From: Gammaproteobacteria bacterium
GTDB taxonomy: Bacteria; Pseudomonadota; Gammaproteobacteria; Arenicellales; UBA868
Assembly: GCA_022450155.1 (NCBI GenBank)
Contig: JAKUQR010000026.1
Span: 1 to 43,052 of the forward strand
Direction: 5' to 3'
Length of the DNA stretch: 43,052 nt
The position numbers and the translations under genes were made by a program. Below are positions 9,246-19,400 of the stretch, piece by piece (within the stretch, counting starts at the first letter, position 1; each line of letters opens with the position of its first letter). The notes below the pieces were generated by a model, which was given only the letters and a program-made list of their open reading frames with translations, had not been told where the DNA came from and did no database searches.

Positions 9246-10244
9246 ATGGACCGTGTCATCCTCGGTGCAACCGGATTAAATGTGTCGACCCTTGCACTGG
9301 GAACCATGACGTTCGGTGATCCGGTCGACGCAGACACATCCTTCGACCTTCTCGACCTGGCTGTGGAGCAGGGTATCAATTTTCTTGATACCGCGAACAC
9401 TTACAACGCTGGCCTGTCGGAGGAAATTATCGGGCAATGGCTCAAGGCACGGGGTCATCGAGAGCAACTGGTGATTGCTAGCAAGGTCCGCAACCCCGTT
9501 GGCGACGACCCCGACTCGGTCGGGTTGTCCCCAAGAGTCATCCTGCAGCAGCTCGAGAATTCCCTTAAGCGCCTCAACACCGACTATCTCGACATCTATT
9601 TTCTGCACCAGCCCGACGACGACACACCGATCGAAACCACCTGGCGCTGCCTCGATGCGATTGTGGCATCAGGCAGGGTCCGTTGCCTGGGGCTTTCTAA
9701 TTTTGCCGCCTGGCAGTGTGCACAAACCGTACACCTTGCCAATAACCGTGGCTGGGCACCACCGACGGTCACCCAGGCGCTGTACAACGTAATCTCCCGG
9801 GCGGTTGAAACCGAGCTGCTGCCAATGGTGAATGCTTACGGTCTGGGCACCTGCATGTATAACCCGCTCGCCGGTGGTCTGCTCACCGGAAAACATGGCG
9901 TAGGCGAAGAAGCGAATCCACAAACCAGGCTGGCCTACAACACCAACTATAGAGCACGCTATTGGAACGACCGCCAGCGCACAGCCGCGCACCAGCTCTG
10001 CGCGATTGCCCGGAAGGCCGGCCGCAGTCCAGTCGAGCTGGCACTGCGGTTCATGCTGGATCACCCCACGGTTGATGTCACCCTGATCGGCGCGACATCG
10101 ATAGCGCAGCTGCAGGATAACCTTGCCGCTGTTCAGGCCGCCCCTTTGTCGAACGACGAACAGCAGGCCTGTCAGTCGGCCTGGGTGGAACTCCAGGGTC
10201 CCGTTCCCCGCTACAACCGCGGCAGCGGTGGTGGTAGAACCTGA
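9246..10244 (+). CDS. Aldo/keto reductase
   Basis: A 332-residue NADPH-dependent (beta/alpha)8 oxidoreductase. The catalytic tetrad is visible as Asp48 and Tyr53 (FLDTANTY), Lys80 (VIASKV) and His121 (YFLHQPDD). The C-terminal cofactor segment (DVTLIGATSIAQLQDNLAA) is of the YghZ/Kvbeta-like type. The ATG is preceded by TAGGAGCTGAGCCT, a good ribosome-binding site. The C-terminus ends in a Gly/Arg-rich tail (GSGGGRT). Substrate unknown; it is likely co-transcribed with the glutaredoxin gene. Confidence 0.9.
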   Translation: MDRVILGATGLNVSTLALGTMTFGDPVDADTSFDLLDLAVEQGINFLDTANTYNAGLSEEIIGQWLKARGHREQLVIASKVRNPVGDDPDSVGLSPRVILQQLENSLKRLNTDYLDIYFLHQPDDDTPIETTWRCLDAIVASGRVRCLGLSNFAAWQCAQTVHLANNRGWAPPTVTQALYNVISRAVETELLPMVNAYGLGTCMYNPLAGGLLTGKHGVGEEANPQTRLAYNTNYRARYWNDRQRTAAHQLCAIARKAGRSPVELALRFMLDHPTVDVTLIGATSIAQLQDNLAAVQAAPLSNDEQQACQSAWVELQGPVPRYNRGSGGGRT

Positions 10245-10461
10245 TCTGACCGAGTACTTAGAATCTGCCCAGGAGCGCCGGCAGCTATGCCATTGTCATG
10301 TGGGCACAGAATCGGCAGCAGCTATAAACCTTCCCCATCTAGTGACAAGTATATTAAGATAATCGCCACAATTTTATGATTTTCCGAGACTTTTAGAATT
10401 CGAAACCGCTCTCCTTTGCGGGCACTTATGAAATTCATGTTCACGTGATGAGGATAAGACA

Positions 10462-11823
10462 ATGGCTGACAGTGTGAAATTCAATCTGGATGAGAATGAG
10501 ATACCCAAGTCCTGGTACAACATCGTCTCCGACCTGCCCGAACCACCGGCGCCGGTTATACACCCGGGTACGGGCCAACCTATCGGTCCCGATGACCTGG
10601 CGCCGCTGTTCACAATGGCGGTCATCATGCAGGAAGTCAGTGCGGAGCGGCAGATCGATATTCCAGAACCCGTCCGGGACATTTACCGGCAGTGGCGTCC
10701 AAGTCCACTGTATCGCGCCTACCGACTGGAAGCGGCACTCGATACGCCGGCGAGGATCTACTACAAATACGAAGGTGTGAGCCCAGCCGGCAGTCACAAA
10801 CCCAACACTGCCGTGGCCCAGGCGTTTTACTGCCGCGAAGAAGGTGTTAAGCGAATTTCAACCGAGACCGGTGCCGGCCAGTGGGGATCTGCGCTGGCGC
10901 TGGCGGGCTCTTTCTTCGGTCTTGAGATCCAGGTTTTCATGGTCCGTGTGAGTTATGACCAGAAGCCCTATCGACGGGCCTTCATGGAGACTTTTGGTGC
11001 CACCTGTCATCCCAGCCCCAGTAACTTAACTGAAGTGGGTAAAAAGATCCTGGCTGAGAATCCTGACACCACCGGCAGCCTGGGTATCGCCATCAGTGAG
11101 GCCGTCGAGGTCGCAGCCCAGCGGGACGACACCAAGTATTCTCTCGGCAGCGTCCTGAACCACGTGCTGCTGCACCAGACTGTAGTTGGACAGGAAGCGA
11201 TCCGTCAGATGGAACTGGCTGATGATTACCCAGACGTTATTGTTGGCTGTACTGGCGGGGGCAGTAACTTTGCCGGCTTGTCGTTCCCGTTTATCGGGCG
11301 CAAGCTGCGCGGCGAGCAGGACGTGCGGGTAGTCGCGGTGGAACCCGCCAACTGCCCCAGTCTGACCAAAGGCAAGTACGCCTACGACTTCGGCGACACG
11401 GGCCAGATGACACCCCTGGTCAAGATGCACACCCTGGGATCATCGTTCGTCCCGCCGAGCTCTCATGCGGGTGGCCTGCGCTATCACGGTATGGCACCGC
11501 TGGTCAGTCAGCTGGTGGATCTCGGCCAAGTAGAGCCGACAGCCTACTCGCAGACTGAATGCTTCGAAGCTGGTGTGACATTTGCCAAGGCAGAAGGCAT
11601 TCTGCCGGCGCCTGAGGCTAACCATGCGGTCAAAGGAGCGCTGGTCGAGGCTATGCGGTGCAAGGAAGAAGGTGAGTCCCAGGCAATCCTGTTCAACCTT
11701 TGTGGTCACGGCCACTTCGACATGCAGGCCTATATGGATTACTCGGCGGGTAAACTTGAAGACCACCCATACGACGAATCCGAGGTCGCCATGGCCCTGG
11801 CTGGTCTGCCGTCGGTGGCTTGA
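10462..11823 (+). CDS. trpB: TrpB2-type tryptophan synthase beta chain
   Basis: A 453-residue PLP enzyme of fold type II. The PLP lysine is Lys113 in AGSHKPNTA, and the phosphate-binding glycine loop is [12 protein letters not shown]. The extended N-terminus (about 80 residues before the core), the overall length, and the [12 protein letters not shown] and [17 protein letters not shown] segments are typical of TrpB2 rather than TrpB1. TrpB2 enzymes condense indole and serine and usually act without a TrpA partner, possibly as indole salvage. No trpA is adjacent, which fits. GAGGATAAGACA precedes the ATG. A 217-bp leader separates it from the aldo/keto reductase gene. Confidence 0.9.
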   Translation: MADSVKFNLDENEIPKSWYNIVSDLPEPPAPVIHPGTGQPIGPDDLAPLFTMAVIMQEVSAERQIDIPEPVRDIYRQWRPSPLYRAYRLEAALDTPARIYYKYEGVSPAGSHKPNTAVAQAFYCREEGVKRISTETGAGQWGSALALAGSFFGLEIQVFMVRVSYDQKPYRRAFMETFGATCHPSPSNLTEVGKKILAENPDTTGSLGIAISEAVEVAAQRDDTKYSLGSVLNHVLLHQTVVGQEAIRQMELADDYPDVIVGCTGGGSNFAGLSFPFIGRKLRGEQDVRVVAVEPANCPSLTKGKYAYDFGDTGQMTPLVKMHTLGSSFVPPSSHAGGLRYHGMAPLVSQLVDLGQVEPTAYSQTECFEAGVTFAKAEGILPAPEANHAVKGALVEAMRCKEEGESQAILFNLCGHGHFDMQAYMDYSAGKLEDHPYDESEVAMALAGLPSVA

Positions 11824-11974
11824 CAGAGCGCTGACCATGATGACTGTCAGCGGTCTGACTGGCTTGCCCAGTTGCCCCTGCTGATTTAGACTAGCCAAGG
11901 TGGGAGGCAACGCTATTCAACTGATTTTGTTAAGGTTCTTTAACCCGTCATTCACATTCTCTGGAGGCGCATAA

Positions 11975-12616
11975 ATGGCATACCTGCTCGATGTACTGTT
12001 CCGCTACGCCCATATTGTCTTTGGTGTAGCCTGGATCGGCTTGCTGTACTACTTCAATTTTGTACAGACCGAATACGTCAAAGAAGCTGACGATGGTGCC
12101 AAAGCGGACGTCATGGCCAAACTCGCCCCTCGGGCGCTGTGGTGGTTCCGCTGGGCGGCCCTGTTCACCTTTCTGACCGGTCTCATAATGCTGTGGTGGG
12201 TATCAAGCCAACAACGCTTCAATCTTGGTATCGCGCTGGGGGCATTGATGGGCACCATAATGATGCTGAATGTGTGGGGAATCATCTGGCCGAACCAGAA
12301 AATCATGATTGGACTTGCCGAAGGCGACAAGGCGGTCGCTGGGCCGAAGGCAGCCCTGGCATCCCGGACCAATACACTGCTTTCACTGCCAATGCTCTAT
12401 TTCATGGTCGCATCAGTCCATGGATTTGCCGCGAGCGGAGGTGCGTGGGCCTCAGTGAGCATCACGGCACTGATAATCGGGCTCGTCATCATTGTCGCGA
12501 TAGAAGCAAACGCGATATGGGGCAAAATGCTGGGGCTGATTCAGTCAGTCAGTGGGGTGATCACCTCCAGCATCATTCTCGCCATTATTATGGCGGGTAT
12601 CGTGAACTACATGTAG
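11975..12616 (+). CDS. PuuD N-domain-like integral membrane protein (Urate_ox_N family)
   Basis: A 213-residue protein with about six transmembrane helices (roughly residues 10-30, 57-75, 83-104, 135-155, 160-182 and 193-213). It matches the membrane domain of PuuD urate hydroxylases (YAHIVFGVAWIGLLYYFNFVQ, NVWGIIWPNQK). The fused cytochrome c domain of true PuuD is absent, so urate oxidation is doubtful; these short versions are widespread and of unproven function. CTGGAGGCGCATAA gives a strong ribosome-binding site. A perfect intrinsic terminator follows the stop codon by 22 bp, so this gene ends its transcript. Confidence 0.78.
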   Translation: MAYLLDVLFRYAHIVFGVAWIGLLYYFNFVQTEYVKEADDGAKADVMAKLAPRALWWFRWAALFTFLTGLIMLWWVSSQQRFNLGIALGALMGTIMMLNVWGIIWPNQKIMIGLAEGDKAVAGPKAALASRTNTLLSLPMLYFMVASVHGFAASGGAWASVSITALIIGLVIIVAIEANAIWGKMLGLIQSVSGVITSSIILAIIMAGIVNYM

Positions 12617-12638
12617 CGACCAACAAGGTTTTACACCA

Positions 12639-12667
12639 AGAGGGCGCAGCAGCGCCCTCTTTTTTTG
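12639..12667 (+). terminator. Rho-independent terminator after the PuuD-like gene
   Basis: A perfect 9-bp stem (12639-12647 with 12652-12660, AGAGGGCGC/GCGCCCTCT) closes a 4-nt loop and runs straight into a T tract at 12660-12666. It lies 22 bp downstream of the stop codon and points to the right. The next gene is on the opposite strand. Confidence 0.93.
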
Positions 12668-12705
12668 ACTGCTACTTAATGGTTTGAACAACAGCACCAC
12701 AGATC

Positions 12706-13761
12706 TTATCGCCGCGTACAGCTGATGAACCAGGCAAAACCCCGCAACAGTCGATAAAGTTCCGGCAATTGACTCAGCCGGATTACACTGTCGCCATGGC
12801 TGAGAAAACGGGTAATGCACAGGTAATTCGGTATACCCTGCACTGACATCTGACTGGAGAGCCGGCGCGATTCCCCTGGCGGGATCACGCGGTCGCCTCG
12901 GCCATGCAGCAAAAACACCGGTGTTTTGGAATTCACGAAATTCAAGTTGACCCGGTAACCGGACCAGTCATCGCCGAATGCCCGGATCACTTTCTGAAGA
13001 AACCTCTGGCGCTGACCGGAATCACTCAACAGCTGCCACAGCCTTTCCTGCTCTGTATCAGTCTTGTCCAGCAATGAGCGCAAATTCCAGCCCTCGTCTT
13101 CCTTGGCGTTGTTGCGGATGCAGCGCTCCAGATGCCGATGAAACGCTTCATTTTCGACTTCGACTTCACTGTAATAACTGCGGACCATTAACATCCGCCC
13201 ATACGGGTCTGCGCGATTTGCATTAACCAGAAAGTCACTCACCCGTTCAACATCATAGTAACCCCCGATCAGACACAGCGCTGAGATTCGAGGTCCCAGC
13301 GTCGCACTATTGGCGGCACGCAGGGCAAAAACGCCCGAAAACGACACCGCCATCAGTGCGAAATGGCGCGTGGGTACCAGATCCTTGTTACCGGTTAACT
13401 GCTCCAGTGTGGACTGCACCTCGCTCGGCTGGGCCCGTTCAATCCGCAGGTCCCTGATACTCGGCAGTTCCGGCACCAGCACTTGCAAACCGGTGGTGGT
13501 CAGTGCGACAGCCAGTTGCCTGACCCTGGGGTCTTCACGGCCGAGTACGGACATACCGTGAATAAACACCACGGTGCCCAGCACCGGCCCAGGTGGCATG
13601 TACCGGTCGACCAGAATATCTGCACACTGATGCTCAGATAGATTGTCTGGACGCGCTATGGGGCCCTGCTGAAAACGGCGCAACAATCGCGCAGTGGCGA
13701 TCCAGCTGGCAGGCCCTGGCCGTGGCGGATATGACAGCACGCCAAGTTGCGCCGGTTTCAT
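12706..13761 (-). CDS. Alpha/beta-fold hydrolase
   Basis: A 351-residue alpha/beta hydrolase. The oxyanion strand is TVVFIHGMSVLG (about residue 63). The nucleophile elbow is AVSFSG with Ser140, where Ala replaces the usual first Gly of GxSxG. The acid is in FLLHGRGDRVIPP, and the His is in FLSHGDSV near the C-terminus. There is no signal peptide. It may be co-transcribed behind the GNAT gene, whose stop lies 27 bp upstream of this start. Substrate not identifiable. Confidence 0.8.
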   Translation of the reverse strand: MKPAQLGVLSYPPRPGPASWIATARLLRRFQQGPIARPDNLSEHQCADILVDRYMPPGPVLGTVVFIHGMSVLGREDPRVRQLAVALTTTGLQVLVPELPSIRDLRIERAQPSEVQSTLEQLTGNKDLVPTRHFALMAVSFSGVFALRAANSATLGPRISALCLIGGYYDVERVSDFLVNANRADPYGRMLMVRSYYSEVEVENEAFHRHLERCIRNNAKEDEGWNLRSLLDKTDTEQERLWQLLSDSGQRQRFLQKVIRAFGDDWSGYRVNLNFVNSKTPVFLLHGRGDRVIPPGESRRLSSQMSVQGIPNYLCITRFLSHGDSVIRLSQLPELYRLLRGFAWFISCTRR

Positions 13762-13788
13762 CGCAACAGCAATGTCCGGCGTAGAAAA

Positions 13789-14349
13789 TTACCGACCGAT
13801 GCTGTCAGCGGGTACATCACAATTAAAGACCTGGTCGTCCGGTCCCGAGACAAGCGACCGCTGCATGATCACAGAGTCTATCCATCGATCCAGCTTCCAG
13901 CCCACCTGTTCCAGTGTACCCACGGATCGAAAACCGGCCTTCTCGTGCAGACGGATCGATGCGTTGTGGCTGGAATCACCGATGATAGCGATCATCTGCC
14001 GTTTGCCCAGATCCTGACACCGGTGGATCAGTTCTGTCAGCAGGGCACGGCCCAATCCCTGTCGATGTTTATCGCGCGCCACATAGACCGAATCCTCGAC
14101 CGTGTGACTGTAAGCGGATCGGCTACGATAAGAACAAGCATAAGCATAGCCCACAATTTCACCGTCAAGTTCAGCAACCAAGTAAGGCAGGCCCGTGTCT
14201 GCAATATGCCGCCAGCGGATAGTCATCTCCTCCACATCCGGGGGCGTGATTTCAAATGTTGCCGTGTACTCCCGCACTTCGATCGCATAGATGGACTGAA
14301 TCGAGGCAAGATCTTTCACCTGTGCAGTTCGAATCACGGGCTTGGTCAT
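13789..14349 (-). CDS. GNAT N-acetyltransferase, phosphinothricin-acetyltransferase-like
   Basis: A 186-residue acetyl-CoA-dependent acyltransferase. The acetyl-CoA loop is RQGLGRALL, preceded by SVYVARDKH. The N-terminal IRTAQVKDLASIQSIYAIEV, FEITPPDVEEM and the C-terminal EKAGFRSVGTLEQVGWKLDRW place it with the Pat/YncA (amino-acid or antibiotic N-acetyltransferase) group. The frame continues upstream to 14430, but that part overlaps the pyrophosphatase-gene terminator and has no domain similarity, so ATG 14349 is preferred. It would acetylate a free amino group on a small metabolite such as methionine sulfone or a toxin-like amino acid; the target is unknown. Confidence 0.85.
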   Translation of the reverse strand: MTKPVIRTAQVKDLASIQSIYAIEVREYTATFEITPPDVEEMTIRWRHIADTGLPYLVAELDGEIVGYAYACSYRSRSAYSHTVEDSVYVARDKHRQGLGRALLTELIHRCQDLGKRQMIAIIGDSSHNASIRLHEKAGFRSVGTLEQVGWKLDRWIDSVIMQRSLVSGPDDQVFNCDVPADSIGR

Positions 14350-14390
14350 GTCGCGGTGCAGTAATAAAGCAATTAATGGCTGGAGTGGAT

Positions 14391-14421
14391 TGAAAAAAAT
14401 GGCCGGCAAACGCCGGCCACA
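14391..14421 (-). terminator. Rho-independent terminator of the pyrophosphatase gene
   Basis: On the minus strand a perfect 8-bp stem (TGGCCGGC, 14412-14419 with 14400-14407) and 4-nt loop are followed by a T run (A run on the plus strand at 14393-14399). It is about 40 bp past the hppA stop codon and shields the downstream GNAT gene from read-through. Confidence 0.92.
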
Positions 14422-14460
14422 GTGTCTCACATCCTCCCCTCGTGAATCTGATTTAGCGAT

Positions 14461-16476
14461 TCAACCCAATAATGGTGCGATCACCAGCGAGACGATTGCC
14501 ATCACATTGATCAGGATGTTCATAGACGGTCCGGAGGTGTCTTTAAACGGATCACCGACGGTGTCGCCCACGACCACGGCTTTATGCACTTCCGAGCCTT
14601 TCCCGCCCAGATTGCCTTTCTCGACAAATTTCTTTGCATTGTCCCAAGCACCACCCGCATTGGCCATGGTCAGCGCCAACAGGACACACCCCAGCAAGGC
14701 ACCGCCGAGCATACCGCCCAGCGCCTCAGGCCCGAGCAAAAAGCCCACCACCACTGGCCCACCCACAGCCAGCACACCGGGTGCGATCATCCGCTTCAGG
14801 GCCGCTGTGGTGGCAATTTCGATACACCGGTTGGAATCCGGTTCTGCAGTACCTTCCATCAGTCCTGGGATTTCTTTGAACTGCCGCCGGATCTCGTGGA
14901 TCATCTCGAACGCCGCATCACCCACCGCCGTCATCGTCATGCTGCTCACCAGAAACGGGAATATACCGCCGAGAAACATGCCGGCAAGCACGGTCGGATC
15001 GTTAATCTCCAATGTGAAATCGGGTACGTGGTGAGCAACGGTTTCGATATAAGCCGAAATAATGGCCAGCGCCGCTAGGGCGGCAGCCCCGATTGCGAAA
15101 CCCTTGCCAATAGCCGCCGTTGTGTTGCCGAGCTCATCCAGCTTGTCGGTGATCTCACGGACGTCTTCCCCCAACCCGGCCATCTCGGCGATGCCGCCGG
15201 CGTTGTCCGCGACAGGACCATAAGCGTCGATGGCCATGGTGATACCCACCGTCGCCAGCATACCCACCGCAGAAATCCCGACACCATAAAGGCCTGACAA
15301 GTGACTCGAAATCAGAATAATGGCACACAACGTAAGCACCGGTACTGTGACCGACTGCATACCGATGGCGAGACCACTGATCATCACCGTGGCTGGACCG
15401 GTCTTACCTGAATTTGCGATCTTCTGTACGGGTTTACCGGCGGTATAGTATTCCGTGACCAAGCCGATCACGATTCCGCCGAGGGCGCCAACCAGTACCG
15501 ACAGCCAGATGTTGATGCTGACATCCACGTAGTAGGTCAATGCAAGTGCAGCGAGAATAAAAATCACTGTACTGCCGATAGTGCCCATTCTCAGCGCCGC
15601 ATCCGGTGATTTTCCAGAGGAACTTTTGACCAGTTGTATGCCGATAAGCGAACAGACGATTCCGACCGAAGACAGCGCCAGTGGCAGAAACATCAGCTTG
15701 TTTTGATCGCCAGCGGCCAGCGCACTGATCACTTCGGGTGAAAGTGTTGCCGCGATTGCAATCGTCGCGATCATGGCGCCGCAGTAAGACTCAAAAATGT
15801 CTGAGCCCATACCCGCCACATCACCGACGTTATCGCCAACATTATCGGCAATAACGCCTGGATTTCGGGGATCGTCTTCTGGTATTCCGGCTTCTATCTT
15901 GCCAACGAGGTCAGCACCGATATCTGCACTCTTGGTGAAGATACCGCCACCGACCCTGGCAAACAGCGCGACTGAAGAGGCCCCCATGCCGAAACCATGG
16001 ATCACGTGTGCGGTTTCGGGATCACCCCCAAAATAAAGATACAGAATGCCCAGACCCAGCAGACCCATCGCCGCAACGGTCAGACCCATGATCGAGCCGC
16101 CGTAAAAGGCAACGGTCAAGGCAGCGGAAGCACCACTTTCGGCAGCAGCCGTTGTGGTGCGCACATTCGCCCGGGTGGCTGTAAACATACCAATGTATCC
16201 GGCCAACGCAGAACAGACTGCGCCAACGAGAAATGCCACCATCGAGCGCCAACCGAGATCTGAAATCAGAATCAGTACCGCGACCACTGCGACAAAGATC
16301 GCCAGATAAGAATATTCGCGGCGCATAAACGCCAGCGCACCGTGGTGGATCATATCTCCGATTTCGGTAACCTTGCCGGTACCCGGTGAGTATCGGAGCA
16401 CCGCTCGATAAATACCGAACGCCGCAATTAGACCGATGAGTCCAAGCACAATGGGGATAAAAGCAACAGAAGACAT
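14461..16476 (-). CDS. hppA: Membrane-bound K+-dependent ion-translocating pyrophosphatase
   Basis: A 671-residue polytopic membrane protein that couples PPi hydrolysis to H+ or Na+ transport. The catalytic cytoplasmic loops are intact: [17 protein letters not shown], then [20 protein letters not shown], and a C-terminal [29 protein letters not shown] carries Ala at the position where K+-independent enzymes carry Lys, so this should be the K+-stimulated class. H+ versus Na+ specificity cannot be settled by eye. AAGGAG (16482-16487 on the complement) lies 5 nt before the ATG. It stands alone, with its own terminator. Confidence 0.95.
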   Translation of the reverse strand: MSSVAFIPIVLGLIGLIAAFGIYRAVLRYSPGTGKVTEIGDMIHHGALAFMRREYSYLAIFVAVVAVLILISDLGWRSMVAFLVGAVCSALAGYIGMFTATRANVRTTTAAAESGASAALTVAFYGGSIMGLTVAAMGLLGLGILYLYFGGDPETAHVIHGFGMGASSVALFARVGGGIFTKSADIGADLVGKIEAGIPEDDPRNPGVIADNVGDNVGDVAGMGSDIFESYCGAMIATIAIAATLSPEVISALAAGDQNKLMFLPLALSSVGIVCSLIGIQLVKSSSGKSPDAALRMGTIGSTVIFILAALALTYYVDVSINIWLSVLVGALGGIVIGLVTEYYTAGKPVQKIANSGKTGPATVMISGLAIGMQSVTVPVLTLCAIILISSHLSGLYGVGISAVGMLATVGITMAIDAYGPVADNAGGIAEMAGLGEDVREITDKLDELGNTTAAIGKGFAIGAAALAALAIISAYIETVAHHVPDFTLEINDPTVLAGMFLGGIFPFLVSSMTMTAVGDAAFEMIHEIRRQFKEIPGLMEGTAEPDSNRCIEIATTAALKRMIAPGVLAVGGPVVVGFLLGPEALGGMLGGALLGCVLLALTMANAGGAWDNAKKFVEKGNLGGKGSEVHKAVVVGDTVGDPFKDTSGPSMNILINVMAIVSLVIAPLLG

Positions 16477-16625
16477 TGCAACTCCTTTGAATTATTGGGG
16501 GAATCGACCCATGGACTGGGCCTACTGTGGGCGAAAGCGCAGATTTTACCACGCAGGATGGGGAAATCTAGCGCGTGCGCCTCTACCGCCACTGCGAATT
16601 CGATCGCGCAGTGATTATTTTTGTG

Positions 16626-17588
16626 TCAGCTTCCGCGCTTGCGTCGCCGCGCCCGTGGATGGGCTCGGTCGTACACTTTGGCTAGATGCTGGAAATCCAG
16701 ATGGGTATACACCTGCGTGGTGGAAATATCGGCGTGGCCGAGCAGTTCCTGGACCGCCCGCAGGTCGCTGCTCGACTCAAGCAGGTGGCTGGCAAATGAA
16801 TGACGCAGCATATGGGGATAAACATTGCGCCCAAGGCCCTGTATGCGTGCCCAGTACTGTACGCGACCCTGAATGGCACGCGCACTCAGACGACCGTTAC
16901 CGGCCTTCTTGCGGCGGCCCAAGCCGATGAACACAGCTTGTTCCCCATCAGCTACGTAACCGGCCCTGCGCTCAACCCATAACGCAATCGCCGCCAAGGC
17001 TTTCTGGCCTATAGGCACCACCCGGTCTTTAGAACCCTTGCCCGTCACTCTGACCAGTCGCTCACTGCGGTTGATATCGGTGAGATCCAGGCCAGTCAAT
17101 TCAGACAACCGGAGCCCAGATGAATAGAAAAGTTCGAGTATCGCTCGGTCACGAAAGGCAATATCACCGCCAGACGTGTCGATCTCCAGCAACTGTTTTG
17201 CCTGATCCGCGCTGAGCGTACGTGGCAGAGGTTTCTCCGTTTTGGGCGCACTCACGCCAACAAAAGGATTGCTCGATCGACGCTGTTCACTGTACAGGCG
17301 ATCTTTGGATACCCGACTTTCGTTCATCAAGTAGTAGTAGAACTGTCGTGCCGCCGACAGAGCCCGCTCTATCGACCGACCGGACAGATCCGAGCGATGC
17401 AGGAATACCGGAAAGGCACGCGCCTGCACGAATGTCAATTGGCGAAAGTCGGCCAGCCCTTGTTTTTCTACAAAAGCAATCAGTTTTGACAAATCACGCC
17501 GGTAACTGTTGACCGTGTGTCCGGATAGTCGCCGTTCGTATTGAAGGTGGTCAAGAAAGGAAGAAATGGGTTCTGCTGATTCAGGCAT
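16626..17588 (-). CDS. xerC: Tyrosine recombinase XerC
   Basis: A 320-residue site-specific recombinase that resolves chromosome dimers at dif with XerD and FtsK. All catalytic residues are visible: Arg160 (SSGLRLSE), Lys184 (TGKGSKDR), His259 and Arg262 (HMLRHSFA), His285 (LLGHADIST) and Tyr294 (TQVYTHLDF). The segment QELLGHADISTTQVYTHLDF with HLAKVYDRAHPRA after it is typical of XerC rather than XerD. The N-terminal SAM-like domain starts at about residue 8. It lies 66 bp downstream of dapF in the same orientation, as in the enterobacterial dapF-xerC operon, except that the DUF484 gene between them is missing. Confidence 0.94.
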   Translation of the reverse strand: MPESAEPISSFLDHLQYERRLSGHTVNSYRRDLSKLIAFVEKQGLADFRQLTFVQARAFPVFLHRSDLSGRSIERALSAARQFYYYLMNESRVSKDRLYSEQRRSSNPFVGVSAPKTEKPLPRTLSADQAKQLLEIDTSGGDIAFRDRAILELFYSSGLRLSELTGLDLTDINRSERLVRVTGKGSKDRVVPIGQKALAAIALWVERRAGYVADGEQAVFIGLGRRKKAGNGRLSARAIQGRVQYWARIQGLGRNVYPHMLRHSFASHLLESSSDLRAVQELLGHADISTTQVYTHLDFQHLAKVYDRAHPRARRRKRGS

Positions 17589-17654
17589 CAGCTCAGCCTG
17601 TGGCTGGATTCACGTCGGCGGTGAACCGTGTTGGCATTTCGAGCATAGTCTGAC

Positions 17655-18491
17655 TCACGTGGCAGTGAGTTCGATTTCCCCGCGGTATACGGTGGTCGCT
17701 GAACCACGCAGCCAGAGATCGTCGCGACCGGACCAGCTGACCTCAACCGCACCCCCGGGCAACTCGACCTCAACGGTATCGTCCACTAACCCCTGTTGAC
17801 GACATACGGCCGTGGCGGCACCCGCGCCACTGCCACAAGCCTGTGTCTCGCCAACGCCTCGCTCCCACACGCGCAGCTTCAGATGCCGGCGATCACAGAC
17901 CTGAACGAATCCCACATTGGCTTTCTGCGGAAAAGCAGGATGGCACTCGATTGCCGGTCCAAGACGTTCGACGGGGGCACAGCTGATGTCATCGACCGAC
18001 AGCACCGCATGCGGATTGCCGATGGATGCGATGTAGATCCTGACCTGTTCTTCCCCAATGCGAAGAACATAATCCTCTTCGCAGGTCGGCGAATCGAAGG
18101 GCACGGCGGCAGGATCAAACAATGGCGTTCCCATGTTGACCGATACCTGTCCGTCGTCCTCGAGAACCAGTTCGAGCTGCGCGGTAGATGTCTGAACAAC
18201 AAGGCGATGTTTGTCCGTCCATCCGTTTTCTGTCAGGTAACGGGCGAAACAACGTGCGCCATTGCCGCATTGACCCACTTCTGTGCCATCTGCATTGAAA
18301 ATTCGCATGAAAAAATCAACCGAATTGTCGCCGGGTGAGGCGACAATGACCTGGTCACACCCGATACCGACGTGACGGTCAGCCAGATGGCGGATGATGT
18401 CAGGCTCCAGCGGCAATTGTGTGCTGATGTTGTCCAGCATCACAAAATCGTTGCCGAGAGACTGCATCTTGGTGAATGCTGCTGCAGCCAA
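17655..18491 (-). CDS. dapF: Diaminopimelate epimerase
   Basis: A 278-residue enzyme converting LL- to meso-diaminopimelate for lysine and peptidoglycan synthesis. Both catalytic cysteines are present: Cys75 in GQCGNGARCFARY and Cys219 in GETQACGSGAGA. The N-terminal FTKMQSLGNDFVMLD is the standard family start. Length is normal. It is the first gene of a two-gene unit with xerC. Confidence 0.96.
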   Translation of the reverse strand: MAAAAFTKMQSLGNDFVMLDNISTQLPLEPDIIRHLADRHVGIGCDQVIVASPGDNSVDFFMRIFNADGTEVGQCGNGARCFARYLTENGWTDKHRLVVQTSTAQLELVLEDDGQVSVNMGTPLFDPAAVPFDSPTCEEDYVLRIGEEQVRIYIASIGNPHAVLSVDDISCAPVERLGPAIECHPAFPQKANVGFVQVCDRRHLKLRVWERGVGETQACGSGAGAATAVCRQQGLVDDTVEVELPGGAVEVSWSGRDDLWLRGSATTVYRGEIELTAT

Positions 18492-18575
18492 ATTCCCTCC
18501 AGATTCAATCCTGCGAGCGATCAGGTAACACGATTATAGGGGAGCGCGCGTATCAGGCGCCGCACGATCAGACCA

Positions 18576-19400
18576 CTAACGTCTGTCTTTCAGTTCCGGG
18601 CAGACATTGATCCAGTCATAGCTGGTATCGCCCACGGCCAGAAACCAAGGATTTAAGACAGTCGGTTTATTGTATTGCAACTCGTTCCCCGCACAGTCCA
18701 TCAGACGACCACCGGCCTCGTTGAGAATACAATGCGATGCGCCAGTGTCCCATTCGGATGTTGGTCCCAGTCTAGGATAGACATCAGCGACACCTTCGGC
18801 GACCAGACATACCTTCAGGGCGCTGCCCATGCTCACGGTTTCAACTTCCTGTCCACTTTGTGCCCGCAGCGAATCGCGGAACTGATCCACTTCCGCGCCG
18901 GAATGGGATCGACTGGCCACCATTCGGACCGCACCATCTAGATAGGGTCTGATTGTGATCGGTTCGGCAGCAGCGTCTTCTACCTGACGCCAGGCACCAC
19001 CGCCGGTGACCGCAAAATGCGTCATCCGCCTGACCGGCGTGTGAACCACGCCCAGAATGGGAACACCGTCCTCAATCAGTGCGATGTTGACAGTGAATTC
19101 ACCATTACGCCTGATAAACTCTTTTGTACCATCGAGCGGGTCTACAAGCCAGAACCGTAACCAGTCTGCCCGCTGCTGGTAACTAATTTCAGCAGATTCT
19201 TCCGACAGTAGCGGCGTTCCGGGCAGAAGCGGAGCCAGCTGCTCACTGATCAAGTCATGAGCACGATGGTCCGCCACAGTAACGGGTGAACCGTCTGCTT
19301 TCTCAATTACCTCGTAGGCCTGGTCATAAATCTCGAGAATCACCTGACCCGCTTGCGAGGCGACCTCACATACCGCAACCGATAACGAGTCACTGATCAT
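18576..19400 (-). CDS. cysQ: 3'(2'),5'-bisphosphate nucleotidase CysQ
   Basis: A 274-residue inositol-monophosphatase-fold enzyme that hydrolyses adenosine 3',5'-bisphosphate, a by-product of sulfate assimilation. Metal-site motifs are LLSEESAE, then WLVDPLDGTKEFI, and the C-terminal SEWDTGASHCILNEAGG. Its ATG overlaps the nudE stop by 4 bp (ATGA), so translation should be coupled. The nudE-cysQ pairing with yrfG beside it is a known gammaproteobacterial arrangement. Confidence 0.93.
   Translation of the reverse strand: MISDSLSVAVCEVASQAGQVILEIYDQAYEVIEKADGSPVTVADHRAHDLISEQLAPLLPGTPLLSEESAEISYQQRADWLRFWLVDPLDGTKEFIRRNGEFTVNIALIEDGVPILGVVHTPVRRMTHFAVTGGGAWRQVEDAAAEPITIRPYLDGAVRMVASRSHSGAEVDQFRDSLRAQSGQEVETVSMGSALKVCLVAEGVADVYPRLGPTSEWDTGASHCILNEAGGRLMDCAGNELQYNKPTVLNPWFLAVGDTSYDWINVCPELKDRR

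Noticed and set aside
11829-11851. Short inverted repeat after trpB2 (GCTGAC ... GTCAGC)
   Set aside because: Only 6 bp of stem with a 10-nt loop and no T tract on either side, so it does not qualify as an intrinsic terminator.
14350-14430. N-terminal extension of the GNAT gene
   Set aside because: It runs through the GC-rich terminator stem of hppA and encodes no conserved residues; ATG 14349 fits the family start.
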